Shown here: positions 9,698 through 19,027 of the stretch, in pieces
Layout: every line of letters starts with the position of its first letter
Numbering within the stretch: position 1 is the first letter of the stretch
Source: Helicobacter pylori
GTDB taxonomy: Bacteria > Campylobacterota > Campylobacteria > Campylobacterales > Helicobacteraceae
DNA: 64,000 nt
Direction: 5' to 3'
Assembly: GCF_001653475.1 (NCBI RefSeq)
Contig: NZ_CP011487.1
Coordinates: 1,054,001-1,118,000 of the forward strand
The notes under the pieces: model-generated
Told to the model about the DNA's origin: nothing
The model's input: only the letters and a program-made list of their open reading frames with translations
Databases searched by the model: none
Translations under genes and position numbers: made by a program

Positions 9698-12600
9698 ATG
9701 ATAAAAAAAGCTAAAAAATTTATACCATTCTTTTTAATTGGCTCTCTCTTAGCTGAAGACAATGGATGGTATATGTCTGTAGGCTATCAAATCGGTGGCA
9801 CGCAACAATTTATCAATAACAAACAACTCTTAGAAAATCAAAACATCATCAACAGCGTGACTCAAAGCGCGATCAATATTGCAGGGCCTACTACTGGCCT
9901 TATCACTTTAAGCTCTCAAAGCGTCATTGACGCTTTAGGCTATGGCGTGAGTAACACCGTGGGCAACCAATTAGAAGGCATTTCTAATATCTTAAATCAA
10001 ATTGGCAAAAGAAAAGACTTTTATTCTAGCCGTCAAATCTCTAGCATTTCCCAGCAAATCATAGGGCTTAAAGGGAGCTCTGATCCTTTAAAAGCCCATT
10101 CTTCACAAATCACAGCCAAACTCCTTTCTAACACCCAGAGCGCGTTTGATGAAGGCATCGCGCTAAGCTCTAATATCATTAGCTCTATCAATAGCCTTAA
10201 TCCTAGCAACAACGCCAAAGAAGTCAAAGCCCAGCTCCAAAACACCGTGCAATCCATGACAGAATTATTGCAACAAATTGAACACAGCATCACTAAAACC
10301 GCTAGCACCACTTATGCGCAATCCTTACTCACCAATCTAACCGATGCAGTGAATGCCTCTAGCAATAATACCATCTATGTGAGCGCTTTAAAAAACGCTT
10401 TAAACACCCTTGGGGTGGGGTATTTCCCTACAACGACCACAACGCATGTGGTGTTAAACCCGCCGGGACAAATCGTATTTTATCCCACTAATTCCATTTT
10501 AGGCTCTACTTCTTCAAACAGCAATAACCAACAACAATACAACAACACCCTTTTAATGAACACCTTACAAGGGGAATTGAGCGCTAATAATAATCCAAAT
10601 AACCTCAATGGTTGCACCAATCAAGTCCAGTGTTTAGAGCAATTCATTCAAAATTTAGCCCCTTTAGCCGCAACCCCCACTTCAAATAACCAAGCCAACC
10701 AACAAGTCCAAGCCATTGCTCAAAAGCTTCAAAGCATTGCCATCAACACTTTAGACAACAATGCGATCAACAACACCACCTATAATTTAAACAACTTGCA
10801 CAACGCTTTGAATTTCCAAGCCTATGAAAGCACGATAGAACAATACAATAACGCTTTAAAGCAAATTTCTTGGATCAGTTTCACTGAGCCTAAAAACTTG
10901 CTCAAAAACACTTCTAATAACTACCAAATCGGCACCGTTACTAACAATCAAGGGCAAAATATCAGCGCCTATGATTGCACAAGCGCTACCGGAAGCCTTT
11001 CTAGCGATACTTCTAGCGGGATTTCATGCAAAGCCACAAGCTCCACAAGCAACACAAGCAGTTTTGACAATTCTTTAGTCGCCACCTCCAAAGTCCAAAC
11101 CATAGGGGGCAAAGAGCAGATCGGCGTGAATTCTTTTAACCTTGTCTCTCAAGTGTGGAGCGTTTATAACTCTTTAAAAACTTCAGAAGCCAATTTGCAA
11201 AAAAACGCCAATATCTTATGCGCTAATGGGACGCAATCTGGGACAAGCTCATGCAATAACGCCAGCTCTTCAGGGGGTTTGAGCATCAGCGGGAACGCCC
11301 AATTGCAAAATATTTTAAGCTCTACTAATGGGACTAGCGCTAACGCTCAAGCTAAAAGCAACGCTTCCAAGTTAAAAGCGATGGTGGTTGTGAATAATGA
11401 AGAAGCTAAAACGACTGACTCCAATCAAAGCAGTGGGGCAACCACTCAATCCCCTAACAACACGGTAATGGGAGCTTTAAACACCGTATTGCAAAATGTC
11501 AGCAATTTCCAACAAAGCATTCAAAGCGCTTTTCAAAACCAAGAAAGTAATATCCAAGCTTGGGCGAACGCGATTTATAACACTAATGGGAGTCAGTCGC
11601 AAGATATGACGCTTAACACTAACCAAGATTTACGCATCCAATTGAGAGCGAATTTCTACCAGCTCATCAATACCATTAACCAGCAAGTGCCTACAGACAT
11701 GAACGCTTTAATCAATCAAAGCCAACAAACCCAGCAAACTAGTGGATCAGCGAGCAATAATAACGCATGCGCGGGCGGAACGAATGGGAGTGGTAGTAAC
11801 TGGTGTTATCAGCAATGGTCAGATTCTAAGGCTTATTACAGCGGGTTACAAAGCGCTTTAGGGTATCAAACACAAGCAACAACTCAAAATGGCAATGGCA
11901 CGAACAATACCACCTACAATGTCCAACAAATCACGCTCACTAGCGGTGGGTTGCTCAATCAAATTATCACCAATCTTAAGAGCGTTAATGGAGGCAATGG
12001 GGGAATCAGTGGAAACGGAAATGGAACCAGTCAAATCAACACAGCCTACCAAATGCTCACAGACGCCAGCGATGGGAAATTAGGGACTTATAGTAGTAGT
12101 AATAATAATAGTGGCAGTAATAACGGCTATACGCCATGCAATAGCACCAACGGGAGCAACGGGACGAGTGGGAGCAATTGCTACACCCCTAGCAAACAAC
12201 AAAACGCCACCACCGCAACCACTAGCGAAACCAACTTGCAAAAAGTCTATAATGACGCCCAAAAAATAGCCAACATTATCGCCAGCTCTGGGAATAATAA
12301 AGGCGTTGAAAACGGCTTAAAACAATTCTTTGAAGCGTTAAAAAATAATAGCAACAGTCTCAGTCATTTGTGTAATGGTAGTAGCGGTAGTAGTAGCGCT
12401 ACTTGCTCCGGTGGGCTTATCAACCTTTTAGGGGCAATCCCCACAAATGGGGTGAGCGATACGAATAATTTAATTAACTTGCTCACTGAATTTATTAAAA
12501 CCGCCGGGTTTATCCAAAATAATGATAATAATAGCAGTAATGCTAGCCTCACAAGCGCTTTTCAAGCCATTACGAGCGCTATTTCTCAAGGGTTTCAAGC

Positions 12601-13396
12601 CTTACAAAACGATATTAGCCCTAGTGCGATTTTAACCTTGCTCCAAGAAATCACTTCTAACACCACCACCATTCAGTCATTCTCGCAAACCTTACGGCAG
12701 CTTTTAGGGGATAAAACATTCTTTATGGTGCAACAAAAACTCATTGATGCGATGATTAACGCTAGAAATCAGGTTCAAAACGCGCAAAATCAAGCCAATA
12801 ACTACGGCTCTCAACCCATTTTAAGCCAGTATGCGGCTGCTAAAAGCACCCAACACGGCATGAGCAATGGCTTAGGGGTTGGTTTGGGTTATAAATACTT
12901 CTTTGGTAAAGCGAGAAAATTAGGCCTTAGGCATTATTTTTTCTTTGATTACGGCTATAGTGAAATAGGTTTAGCCAATCAAAGCGTGAAAGCGAATATC
13001 TTTGCTTATGGGGTAGGCACGGATTTTTTATGGAATTTATTCAGGAGGACTTACAACACTAAAGCGTTGAATTTCGGGCTATTTGCTGGAGTCCAACTGG
13101 GTGGCGCAACTTGGCTTAGCTCTTTGAGGCAACAAATCATTGACAATTGGGGGAACGCTAATGACATCCATTCAACGAATTTTCAAGTGGCGCTGAATTT
13201 TGGGGTGCGCACCAACTTTGCGGAGTTTAAGCGTTTTGCTAAGAAATTCCACAATCAAGGGGTTATCAGCCAAAAGAGCGTGGAATTTGGGATCAAAGTG
13301 CCTCTCATCAATCAAGCGTATTTAAAAAGCGCTGGGGCTGATGTGAGCTACAGAAGGCTTTATACTTTCTATATCAATTACATCATGGGGTTTTAA
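9698..13396 (+). CDS. hopL: Hop family outer-membrane protein HopL
   Basis: This is a very large Hop protein of 1232 residues. The signal peptide ends at SLLA (about residue 19), followed by EDNGWYMSVGYQIGG. The C-terminal barrel block includes LGVGLGYKYFFGKA, YGVGTDFLWNLF and the terminal YINYIMGF. The passenger region is rich in Asn, Ser, Gln and Thr, and contains trinucleotide tracts that give Ser/Asn runs near 12091-12122, 12378-12398 and 12518-12540. Several closely spaced cysteine pairs suggest disulfide loops. It begins 22 bases after hopI and may be co-transcribed. Family membership is sure; the name rests on size and position. Confidence 0.88.
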   Translation: MIKKAKKFIPFFLIGSLLAEDNGWYMSVGYQIGGTQQFINNKQLLENQNIINSVTQSAINIAGPTTGLITLSSQSVIDALGYGVSNTVGNQLEGISNILNQIGKRKDFYSSRQISSISQQIIGLKGSSDPLKAHSSQITAKLLSNTQSAFDEGIALSSNIISSINSLNPSNNAKEVKAQLQNTVQSMTELLQQIEHSITKTASTTYAQSLLTNLTDAVNASSNNTIYVSALKNALNTLGVGYFPTTTTTHVVLNPPGQIVFYPTNSILGSTSSNSNNQQQYNNTLLMNTLQGELSANNNPNNLNGCTNQVQCLEQFIQNLAPLAATPTSNNQANQQVQAIAQKLQSIAINTLDNNAINNTTYNLNNLHNALNFQAYESTIEQYNNALKQISWISFTEPKNLLKNTSNNYQIGTVTNNQGQNISAYDCTSATGSLSSDTSSGISCKATSSTSNTSSFDNSLVATSKVQTIGGKEQIGVNSFNLVSQVWSVYNSLKTSEANLQKNANILCANGTQSGTSSCNNASSSGGLSISGNAQLQNILSSTNGTSANAQAKSNASKLKAMVVVNNEEAKTTDSNQSSGATTQSPNNTVMGALNTVLQNVSNFQQSIQSAFQNQESNIQAWANAIYNTNGSQSQDMTLNTNQDLRIQLRANFYQLINTINQQVPTDMNALINQSQQTQQTSGSASNNNACAGGTNGSGSNWCYQQWSDSKAYYSGLQSALGYQTQATTQNGNGTNNTTYNVQQITLTSGGLLNQIITNLKSVNGGNGGISGNGNGTSQINTAYQMLTDASDGKLGTYSSSNNNSGSNNGYTPCNSTNGSNGTSGSNCYTPSKQQNATTATTSETNLQKVYNDAQKIANIIASSGNNKGVENGLKQFFEALKNNSNSLSHLCNGSSGSSSATCSGGLINLLGAIPTNGVSDTNNLINLLTEFIKTAGFIQNNDNNSSNASLTSAFQAITSAISQGFQALQNDISPSAILTLLQEITSNTTTIQSFSQTLRQLLGDKTFFMVQQKLIDAMINARNQVQNAQNQANNYGSQPILSQYAAAKSTQHGMSNGLGVGLGYKYFFGKARKLGLRHYFFFDYGYSEIGLANQSVKANIFAYGVGTDFLWNLFRRTYNTKALNFGLFAGVQLGGATWLSSLRQQIIDNWGNANDIHSTNFQVALNFGVRTNFAEFKRFAKKFHNQGVISQKSVEFGIKVPLINQAYLKSAGADVSYRRLYTFYINYIMGF

Positions 13397-13408
13397 AAAA
13401 GGTGTGTC

Positions 13409-14182
13409 ATGGAAATCTTGCAATTCATCGGCTATGGGAATATGGCTCAAGCGATTTTAGAAGGCTCTCATGAAATTTTATCCAAGCGTTTTATTTTAGA
13501 GATTACTGGGCGAAACCCTGAAAAAATCGCCCCCTTTTTGCAAGAAAAAAACATTCAAGCTCAAATCGTGCCTTACAAAAACGCTATTGATATACACCAA
13601 AAATTCGTGTTTTTACTTTTTAAGCCTTATAACCTTAAGGATTTTAATTATCAAGGGCAAGCTAAAAGCGTTTTGAGCGCTTTAGCCGGCGTGGGTTTTA
13701 AAGCTTTAAGCGATGCGATAAATTCTTTGCATTACCTCAAATGCATGCCCAATATTGCGAGCAAGTTCGCCCTTTCTTCTACAGCGGTGTGCGAAAAATC
13801 ACCCATGCCTTCAATAAGCCAAAAGGCTTTGAGTATCATTGAGAGTTTTGGGAATTGCGTGCGAGTGGGCAATGAAGAGCAGGTGGATGCTAGCGTGGCG
13901 ACAAACGGGAGCGCGCTTGCGTTTTTAAGCTTAGTAGCGAGCAGTTTGAAAGACGCCGGTATTAGGGAGGGTCTGAACGCTAAAGATTCTTTAGAATTGG
14001 TGAAGATGAGTTTTAAAGGCTTTGCCAAGCTGTTAGAAAAAGAACGCCCCGAGATGATTATAGAGCAAATTTGCACCCCTAAAGGCACAACTATTGAAGG
14101 CTTGAGCGTTTTAGAAAAAAAGGGGGTTAGGGGAGTGTTTATCAAAGCATGCCATAAGAGCGTGAAAAAAATGCACCTCTAA
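13409..14182 (+). CDS. proC: Pyrroline-5-carboxylate reductase
   Basis: ProC reduces pyrroline-5-carboxylate to proline with NAD(P)H. The 257 residues are near the family size. The N-terminal nucleotide fold is LQFIGYGNMAQAILEG, a variant of GxGxMA. The C-terminal dimerisation domain shows ATNGSALAFLSLVASSLKDAG and the near-terminal CTPKGTTIEGL, corresponding to the family signature SPGGTT. It starts 12 bases after hopL on the same strand. Confidence 0.9.
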   Translation: MEILQFIGYGNMAQAILEGSHEILSKRFILEITGRNPEKIAPFLQEKNIQAQIVPYKNAIDIHQKFVFLLFKPYNLKDFNYQGQAKSVLSALAGVGFKALSDAINSLHYLKCMPNIASKFALSSTAVCEKSPMPSISQKALSIIESFGNCVRVGNEEQVDASVATNGSALAFLSLVASSLKDAGIREGLNAKDSLELVKMSFKGFAKLLEKERPEMIIEQICTPKGTTIEGLSVLEKKGVRGVFIKACHKSVKKMHL

Positions 14183-14209
14183 AAATTACACTCTTAAAAA
14201 ATAAGCACG

Positions 14210-14745
14210 ATGCATTTAGACAGGCAGAGTTTAGAAAAAGCCAAGCATTTGATCCAAAGCGGTCTGATTGACACCATAGAAGTGGGCACAATCAAGGGCT
14301 TGCAAGAAATCCATCGGTTTTTGTTTGAAGGGTTGTATGAATTTGCTGGGAAAATCAGGGATAAAAACATTGCTAAAGGGAATTTCAGGTTCGCTAGCTG
14401 CTTGTATTTGGATTTGATTTTACCCAGAATTGAGAGCATGCCGCAAAGCGATTTCAATCAAATCATAGAAAAATATGTGGGAATGAATATCGCTCACCCT
14501 TTTTTAGAGGGTAATGGCAGAACGGCTAGGATATGGGGCTTGATTTATTGCTTAAAAAGGAATTGAAAAAAATCGTGCTTTAAGATAGGATTGATAAAGC
14601 CGCTTATTTAAGCGCAATAAAAAGGAGTCCTGTGAATGATTTGGAAATCAAAACGCTTTTAAAAAAGCATTTGAGTTCTAATATTAACGATCCCTTAACT
14701 TTCATTAAAGGCATCACGCAGTCGTATTATTATGAAGGGCTTTAA
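14210..14745 (+). pseudogene. fic: Fic-family AMPylator gene, broken by a frameshift and a stop
   Basis: Fic proteins transfer AMP or similar groups to target proteins. The first frame gives 118 residues with the Fic helix and catalytic loop [12 protein letters not shown], then goes out of register at ATATGGGGC (14531-14539) and stops at about 14566. The next frame, from 14539, continues with a normal Fic C-terminus ([14 protein letters not shown]), hits TAA at 14581, and then reads on as DRIDKAAYLSA and SPVNDLEIKTLL to TAA at 14743-14745. Two extra G bases at the TGGGG run would explain the shift. The catalytic loop is intact but the C-terminal helices are lost, so the product is probably inactive or unstable. 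Confidence 0.8.
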
Positions 14746-14827
14746 AAAATTCCAAAAAGCATTTTTTCAAATCTTAAAAATACCATTCTTAAAAATTAAA
14801 AGCTTTATTTGTCAGCGTTAGAGCGAT

Positions 14828-15256
14828 CTAAAACTGATCCTGTATCCGTTCAATCAAACTCAAAGGCAAGTTAAACGCTTTAATGAGTTCGCTCTCTTTT
14901 TGGCGTTGCTCGCCCTTATCCTTTTCATGGTCATAGCCTAACAAATGCAACACCCCATGGATGAATAAAAGAGCGATCTCATCTTCTAATCTATGCCCTA
15001 ATTTCAGGGCGTTTTCTTGAGCTAATGGCATGTTAATAACCACGCTCCCTAAAGGGGCGTGAGGAACAACCTCTAAAGGGAAGCTCAAAACATCGGTAGC
15101 GTAATCGCAATCCCTTAAATCCCTGTTGATCTCTCGCATGGTTTCACCGCTCACTAAAATAAGCTCAATGATTTGAGTGGGGGCTAAAAAATTTGCGATT
15201 TTTTCTAATAATAAAAAGTCTGATTCTAGCGGAGTTTGGTTGTCTATTTCTAGCAT
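14828..15256 (-). CDS. ybeY: Endoribonuclease YbeY
   Basis: YbeY is a zinc RNase used in 16S rRNA 3' maturation and ribosome quality control. The product is 142 residues, a normal length. The zinc signature [11 protein letters not shown] (three histidines) is complete, and TDVLSFPL is the conserved strand upstream of it. The gene is downstream of fldA but separated by a strong hairpin terminator, so it probably depends on read-through or its own weak promoter. Confidence 0.93.
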   Translation of the reverse strand: MLEIDNQTPLESDFLLLEKIANFLAPTQIIELILVSGETMREINRDLRDCDYATDVLSFPLEVVPHAPLGSVVINMPLAQENALKLGHRLEDEIALLFIHGVLHLLGYDHEKDKGEQRQKESELIKAFNLPLSLIERIQDQF

Positions 15257-15282
15257 TAAAGATATAAAAAAGAAGTTTAAAA

Positions 15283-15303
15283 AAGCCCTAAAATTTAGGG
15301 CTT
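15283..15303 (-). terminator. Rho-independent terminator of fldA
   Basis: Inverted repeat AAGCCCTA / TAGGGCTT (15283-15290 and 15296-15303) lies just after the fldA stop. On the minus strand it is followed by a T-run. It would end most fldA transcripts before ybeY. Confidence 0.75.
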
Positions 15304-15310
15304 ATAAAGA

Positions 15311-15805
15311 TTAAGCGAAAGAACCTTTAATTTGTTCCACCCATTTTGAAATCCTCTCATCCGTCAAATCGTCTTGATTGTCTTCATCAATCACGAGACC
15401 GACAAATTTACCGCCTTCTACCGCTTTAGAAGCTTCAAAATGATAACCATCAGTGGGAGTTTGCCCTACCACTTTACCGGCTTTAGCTTTTTCATAGATG
15501 TGGAAAATGCCTTCCGCAAAAGTTTCGCTGTAAGTGTCTTGATCGCCCAAGCCTACAAGCCCAATGGTTTTATTCGCAAAATCGCTCGCTTCCAATGTGC
15601 CTAAAAAGTCTTCCCAATCTGTTTGCAAATCGCCCGCACCGGCTGTTGGAGCGACTAGAATAACCTTTGTAAAGCTATCAAATTGCTCTTTAGAAGCCTT
15701 AGCCACATCAACCACTTCGGCATTACCAATAGCCTTGCTGATTTTTTCAGCGATAGCTTCAGCGTTTCCGCTGTCTGTCCCAAAAAAGATACCAATTTTT
15801 CCCAT
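15311..15805 (-). CDS. fldA: Flavodoxin FldA
   Basis: FldA is a soluble FMN electron carrier and the acceptor of pyruvate:acceptor oxidoreductase in H. pylori, where it is known to be essential. The 164 residues are a long-chain flavodoxin. The phosphate-binding loop is [10 protein letters not shown] near the N-terminus, and [12 protein letters not shown] and [12 protein letters not shown] are the two FMN isoalloxazine loops. The gene for its redox partner FqrB is 1 kb away on the other strand. It is flanked downstream by a clear terminator, which fits high monocistronic expression. Confidence 0.96.
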   Translation of the reverse strand: MGKIGIFFGTDSGNAEAIAEKISKAIGNAEVVDVAKASKEQFDSFTKVILVAPTAGAGDLQTDWEDFLGTLEASDFANKTIGLVGLGDQDTYSETFAEGIFHIYEKAKAGKVVGQTPTDGYHFEASKAVEGGKFVGLVIDEDNQDDLTDERISKWVEQIKGSFA

Positions 15806-15895
15806 ATTCCAATCCTTGTGTTTAAAGATATTAACGCACCCGCTTTATGCGAATGCTTGTGGGCGTAGTTTAGCGCATTTAATTAAAAATCTTGC

Positions 15896-16477
15896 TTAAA
15901 AACCCATTTTGTGCGAATATCGTTTCAATAAAAACCATATTAAAAGCGCTATAAGAACAAAACCAATAAGAAAAAACGAAGAATAATGAGAAAGCCTTTC
16001 ATACAAAGTTTTCACCCAATCGCTCGCTTGAAAAGAAACGCTCCCCACGATCAGCGCCCACAAAAAACTGGATAAAACATTAAGCCATAAAAATCTTTTT
16101 AAAGGGTATTTGCTAAAACCAACCGCCAAAGGCACAACGCTTTTAATCCCATACAAATATTTATTGACAAAAATCATGAGTAAGGCGTAGCGTTTCACCC
16201 ACAAACTCGCTAAAGCAAGCTTTCTTCTGTGCTTATGAAAATACTTCAAAAACTCTCTTTTTTGATAGCGAGCAAAGACTACAAGAGCCCCACTCCCTAT
16301 TAAATTCCCTAAAAAAGCGACAAGAATGGTTATTTTTATATCCAAAGCGTGCGTGGTAGCACTCAAAATAGAGGCGATGACAATCCCCACATACCCGCCC
16401 CCTAAAGAATACACAAATAAAATGAGATAACCCCACTCCTTAAAACCCTCTTGAAAACGCAACAACGCTTCTTGCAT
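15896..16477 (-). CDS. DedA/VTT-family membrane protein
   Basis: This is an integral membrane protein of the DedA (VTT domain) family, which in other bacteria supports envelope lipid flipping and membrane potential. From the chosen ATG it has 193 residues. Visible marks are an N-terminal hydrophobic pair (YLILFVYSLGGGYVGIVIAS), a re-entrant segment with FLGNLIGSGALVVFAR, the arginine/lysine-rich FLKYFHKHRRK, and two C-terminal membrane helices. I chose the ATG at 16477 because AGAGGG precedes it by five bases; in-frame starts at 16510 and 16519 would add 11 or 14 residues. The substrate is not known from sequence. Confidence 0.8.
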   Translation of the reverse strand: MQEALLRFQEGFKEWGYLILFVYSLGGGYVGIVIASILSATTHALDIKITILVAFLGNLIGSGALVVFARYQKREFLKYFHKHRRKLALASLWVKRYALLMIFVNKYLYGIKSVVPLAVGFSKYPLKRFLWLNVLSSFLWALIVGSVSFQASDWVKTLYERLSHYSSFFLIGFVLIALLIWFLLKRYSHKMGF

Positions 16478-16559
16478 AAAAACCCTCTTTTGATTCGTTT
16501 TTATTTTCATGTTATCCAAACTTATTCAACCTATTGGTGATTTAAACGCTATCTTTTAG

Positions 16560-16565
16560 TATAAT
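16560..16565 (+). promoter_or_regulatory. -10 box of ccoS
   Basis: The plus strand reads TAGTATAATG, 35 bases before the ccoS ATG. Transcription would start near 16572 and may extend through fqrB. No clear -35 box. Confidence 0.6.
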
Positions 16566-16600
16566 GACAGCGTTATCCTAATAACCTAAAAGATATAGAG

Positions 16601-16792
16601 ATGAATACAGAAATTTTAACCATCATGTTAGTGGTCTCAGTGCTTATGGGATTGGTAGGCTTAATAGCGTTTTTATGGGGGGTTAAAAGCGGTCAGTTTG
16701 ACGATGAAAAACGCATGCTTGAAAGCGTGTTGTATGACAGCGCAAGCGATTTGAACGAAGCAATTTTACAAGAAAAACGCCAAGAGAATTAA
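16601..16792 (+). CDS. ccoS: cbb3 oxidase maturation protein CcoS
   Basis: CcoS is a small membrane protein needed to insert cofactors into the cbb3-type cytochrome c oxidase. It has 63 residues, a typical size. One membrane helix (ILTIMLVVSVLMGLVGLIAFL) is followed directly by the family hallmark WGVKSGQFDDEKRM and an acidic tail. H. pylori uses cbb3 oxidase as its terminal oxidase. The gene precedes fqrB by 23 bases. Confidence 0.93.
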   Translation: MNTEILTIMLVVSVLMGLVGLIAFLWGVKSGQFDDEKRMLESVLYDSASDLNEAILQEKRQEN

Positions 16793-16815
16793 AAAGAATA
16801 AATAAAAGGACAGAA

Positions 16816-17790
16816 ATGAACCAAGAAATTTTAGATGTGTTGATAGTGGGCGCAGGGCCTGGGGGCATTGCCACAGCCGTAGAATGCGAAATAGCCGGCG
16901 TTAAAAAGGTGCTTTTATGCGAAAAAACCGAAAGCCATTCAGGCATGATAGAGAAGTTTTATAAAGCCGGTAAAAGGATTGATAAAGATTATAAAAAGCA
17001 AGTCGTAGAGCTTAAAGGGCATATCCCTTTTAAAGACAGCTTTAAAGAAGAGACTTTAGAGAATTTCACTAACCTTTTAAAAGAGCATCACATCACGCCA
17101 AGCTATAAAACCGATATTGAGAGCGTGAAAAAAGAAGGCGAATACTTTAAAATCACCACCACTTCTAATACAACCTATCATGCTAAATTTGTAGTGGTTG
17201 CGATCGGGAAAATGGGCCAGCCAAACCGCCCTACTACTTACAAAATCCCTGTTGCACTCTCCAAACAAGTGGTTTTTAGCATCAACGATTGTAAGGAAAA
17301 TGAAAAAACCCTTGTGATCGGCGGAGGCAACTCAGCGGTGGAATACGCCATTGCTTTGTGTAAAACCACCCCTACCACTCTCAATTACCGCAAAAAAGAA
17401 TTCAGCCGCATCAATGAAGACAACGCTAAAAACCTGCAAGAAGTCCTAGGCAATCACACGCTTAAAAGTAAACTTGGAGTGGATATTGAAAGCCTAGAAG
17501 AAGATGGCACTCAAATTAAGGTTAATTTCACCGATAACATGAGCGAGAGTTTTGATCGCTTGCTGTATGCGATCGGCGGCTCTACCCCTTTAGAATTTTT
17601 TAAACGCTGTTCTTTAGAACTAGATCCTAGCACCAATATCCCTGTAGTGAAAGAAAATTTAGAGAGCAACAATATCCCTAATTTATTCATCGTGGGCGAT
17701 ATTTTATTCAAATCAGGGGCGAGCATCGCTACCGCTTTAAACCATGGCTATGATGCCGCTATAGAAATCGCTAAAAGGTTGCAGTCTTAA
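16816..17790 (+). CDS. fqrB: Flavodoxin:quinone/NADP reductase FqrB (thioredoxin-reductase-like)
   Basis: This is a 324-residue FAD/NAD(P)H oxidoreductase of the thioredoxin reductase fold. It has the FAD loop VGAGPGG (11-17), the NADPH loop GGGNSA (169-174), and VGDILFKSGASIATALNHG at the C-terminal FAD site. The redox-active CxxC pair of true thioredoxin reductases is absent, so it is not one. The HP1164/Cj0559 family has been shown to pass electrons between flavodoxin and NADP, which couples pyruvate oxidation to NADPH. The nearby fldA supports that role. Older annotations call it TrxB2. Confidence 0.88.
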   Translation: MNQEILDVLIVGAGPGGIATAVECEIAGVKKVLLCEKTESHSGMIEKFYKAGKRIDKDYKKQVVELKGHIPFKDSFKEETLENFTNLLKEHHITPSYKTDIESVKKEGEYFKITTTSNTTYHAKFVVVAIGKMGQPNRPTTYKIPVALSKQVVFSINDCKENEKTLVIGGGNSAVEYAIALCKTTPTTLNYRKKEFSRINEDNAKNLQEVLGNHTLKSKLGVDIESLEEDGTQIKVNFTDNMSESFDRLLYAIGGSTPLEFFKRCSLELDPSTNIPVVKENLESNNIPNLFIVGDILFKSGASIATALNHGYDAAIEIAKRLQS

Positions 17791-17797
17791 AGCAAAC

Positions 17798-18871
17798 TCA
17801 CTCAGCAAACGGCTTAACCTTATACAAAAAGAAAAAGAGTGCTATAAGCGTTAAGGCAAAATGCATGGTTATGATAGTTAGGGGCGAAAAATAACGCAAT
17901 TCCAGACTGCTGAGCGATAAGATTAGCACAGAGACCACGCGCACACCGCTTGATAAAAGCGATGAGAGCGATGAAATGTTGTTTTTAGAAACAAATTTGG
18001 AGAATTGATACCCCAAGCAATAACTCATGTAAGTGAAAAACGCCACCATGAGCGCATACACCCCTATGAAACAATAAGGGATATTCATAAGCAATAAGGG
18101 GCTAACGCCCAGTAGCACCAAAAGCGAACTTAGGGCGATTTTTTGGCTGTAATTTGAAGCTTTTAAAAAATGAATGAGGATGGAAATCGCTTGAAAAGCG
18201 ATATAAAATATAAAAAGGTATTGCTCTTTAATGCCTTGTTTTAAAAAATACGCTTGCCACATTTGAAAATGGCTCATAAAAAAGACGGGCGTAATCAAAT
18301 GCCCCACTACCAAAATTTTAAGCTTGGGGTTATCTTTAAGCTCTTTAAGACTGCCTTTAACTTGCTCTTTAAGGAATTTCAGGCTTTTTTGGCTTTTAAA
18401 ATCTCCTTGATTTTCTTTAAAATAAATCATGATCATTAACATGCAGAGCATGATTAAAAGAATCCCCACGATATACAGCATCGCATGGACTTTGAGATAC
18501 AAAAACGACCCCAAAGAACTCCCTATAATCATGCCCAAATAAGCGATTTGATTGTTTTTGGCTAAAAATTGGGACAAATCCTTTTTGTTTTCTTTAATGC
18601 TTGTGATGAGTGAAGCTTCAATCGTGCCGCTAGAGCATGCGCTAGACAAACCATACAGACCCCATGCTAAAAGCATGAAAATATAAAGATCAAAAAATAG
18701 CACAAACGAAAAGCTAGCGATTAAAAAGACATTAGAAACAAGGAATAAATTTTTCCGGCTCATCAAATCCGCTAAAACGCCGCTTGGGTATTCAGCCACC
18801 AGCACACAAAAGCTAAAAAAGGTTTGCACGAGCAAGATTCCACTCAAACTAAGCCCTTTAGAAAGCAACAA
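17798..18871 (-). CDS. MFS transporter (TetA(P)-like), N-terminus probably frameshifted
   Basis: This is a major facilitator superfamily carrier with about 11 visible membrane helices and the MFS motif GVLADLMSRK between helices 2 and 3. The only in-frame start is TTG at 18871, without a Shine-Dalgarno site. That leaves 357 residues and cuts into helix 1. Upstream, the same frame stays open and reads HFSLLWGEISLNYRSNLPHA, a plausible helix 1, but has no start codon. An ATG at 18963 would enter this frame if the A6 run near 18946-18951 had seven A bases. The gene may therefore be switched off or inactive in this strain. Substrate unknown; drug export is only a family-level guess. Confidence 0.75.
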   Translation of the reverse strand: MLLSKGLSLSGILLVQTFFSFCVLVAEYPSGVLADLMSRKNLFLVSNVFLIASFSFVLFFDLYIFMLLAWGLYGLSSACSSGTIEASLITSIKENKKDLSQFLAKNNQIAYLGMIIGSSLGSFLYLKVHAMLYIVGILLIMLCMLMIMIYFKENQGDFKSQKSLKFLKEQVKGSLKELKDNPKLKILVVGHLITPVFFMSHFQMWQAYFLKQGIKEQYLFIFYIAFQAISILIHFLKASNYSQKIALSSLLVLLGVSPLLLMNIPYCFIGVYALMVAFFTYMSYCLGYQFSKFVSKNNISSLSSLLSSGVRVVSVLILSLSSLELRYFSPLTIITMHFALTLIALFFFLYKVKPFAE

Positions 18872-18988
18872 AGGGGTTAAAATCGCATGGGGTAAGTTTG
18901 AGCGATAATTAAGAGAAATTTCGCCCCATAGTAAGCTAAAATGTTTTTTCTTAAAGTTTCCATTTGAAAATTGTAATTAAAACTAGCT

Positions 18989-18994
18989 TATAAT
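18989..18994 (+). promoter_or_regulatory. -10 box of pgi
   Basis: A perfect TATAAT lies 34 bases before the pgi ATG, which has GAAGGGG as its ribosome site. Promoter use is inferred from position and from the divergent gene arrangement. Confidence 0.6.
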
Positions 18995-19027
18995 ACAGCG
19001 TTATATCTTCTAATTGAAGGGGTATTG

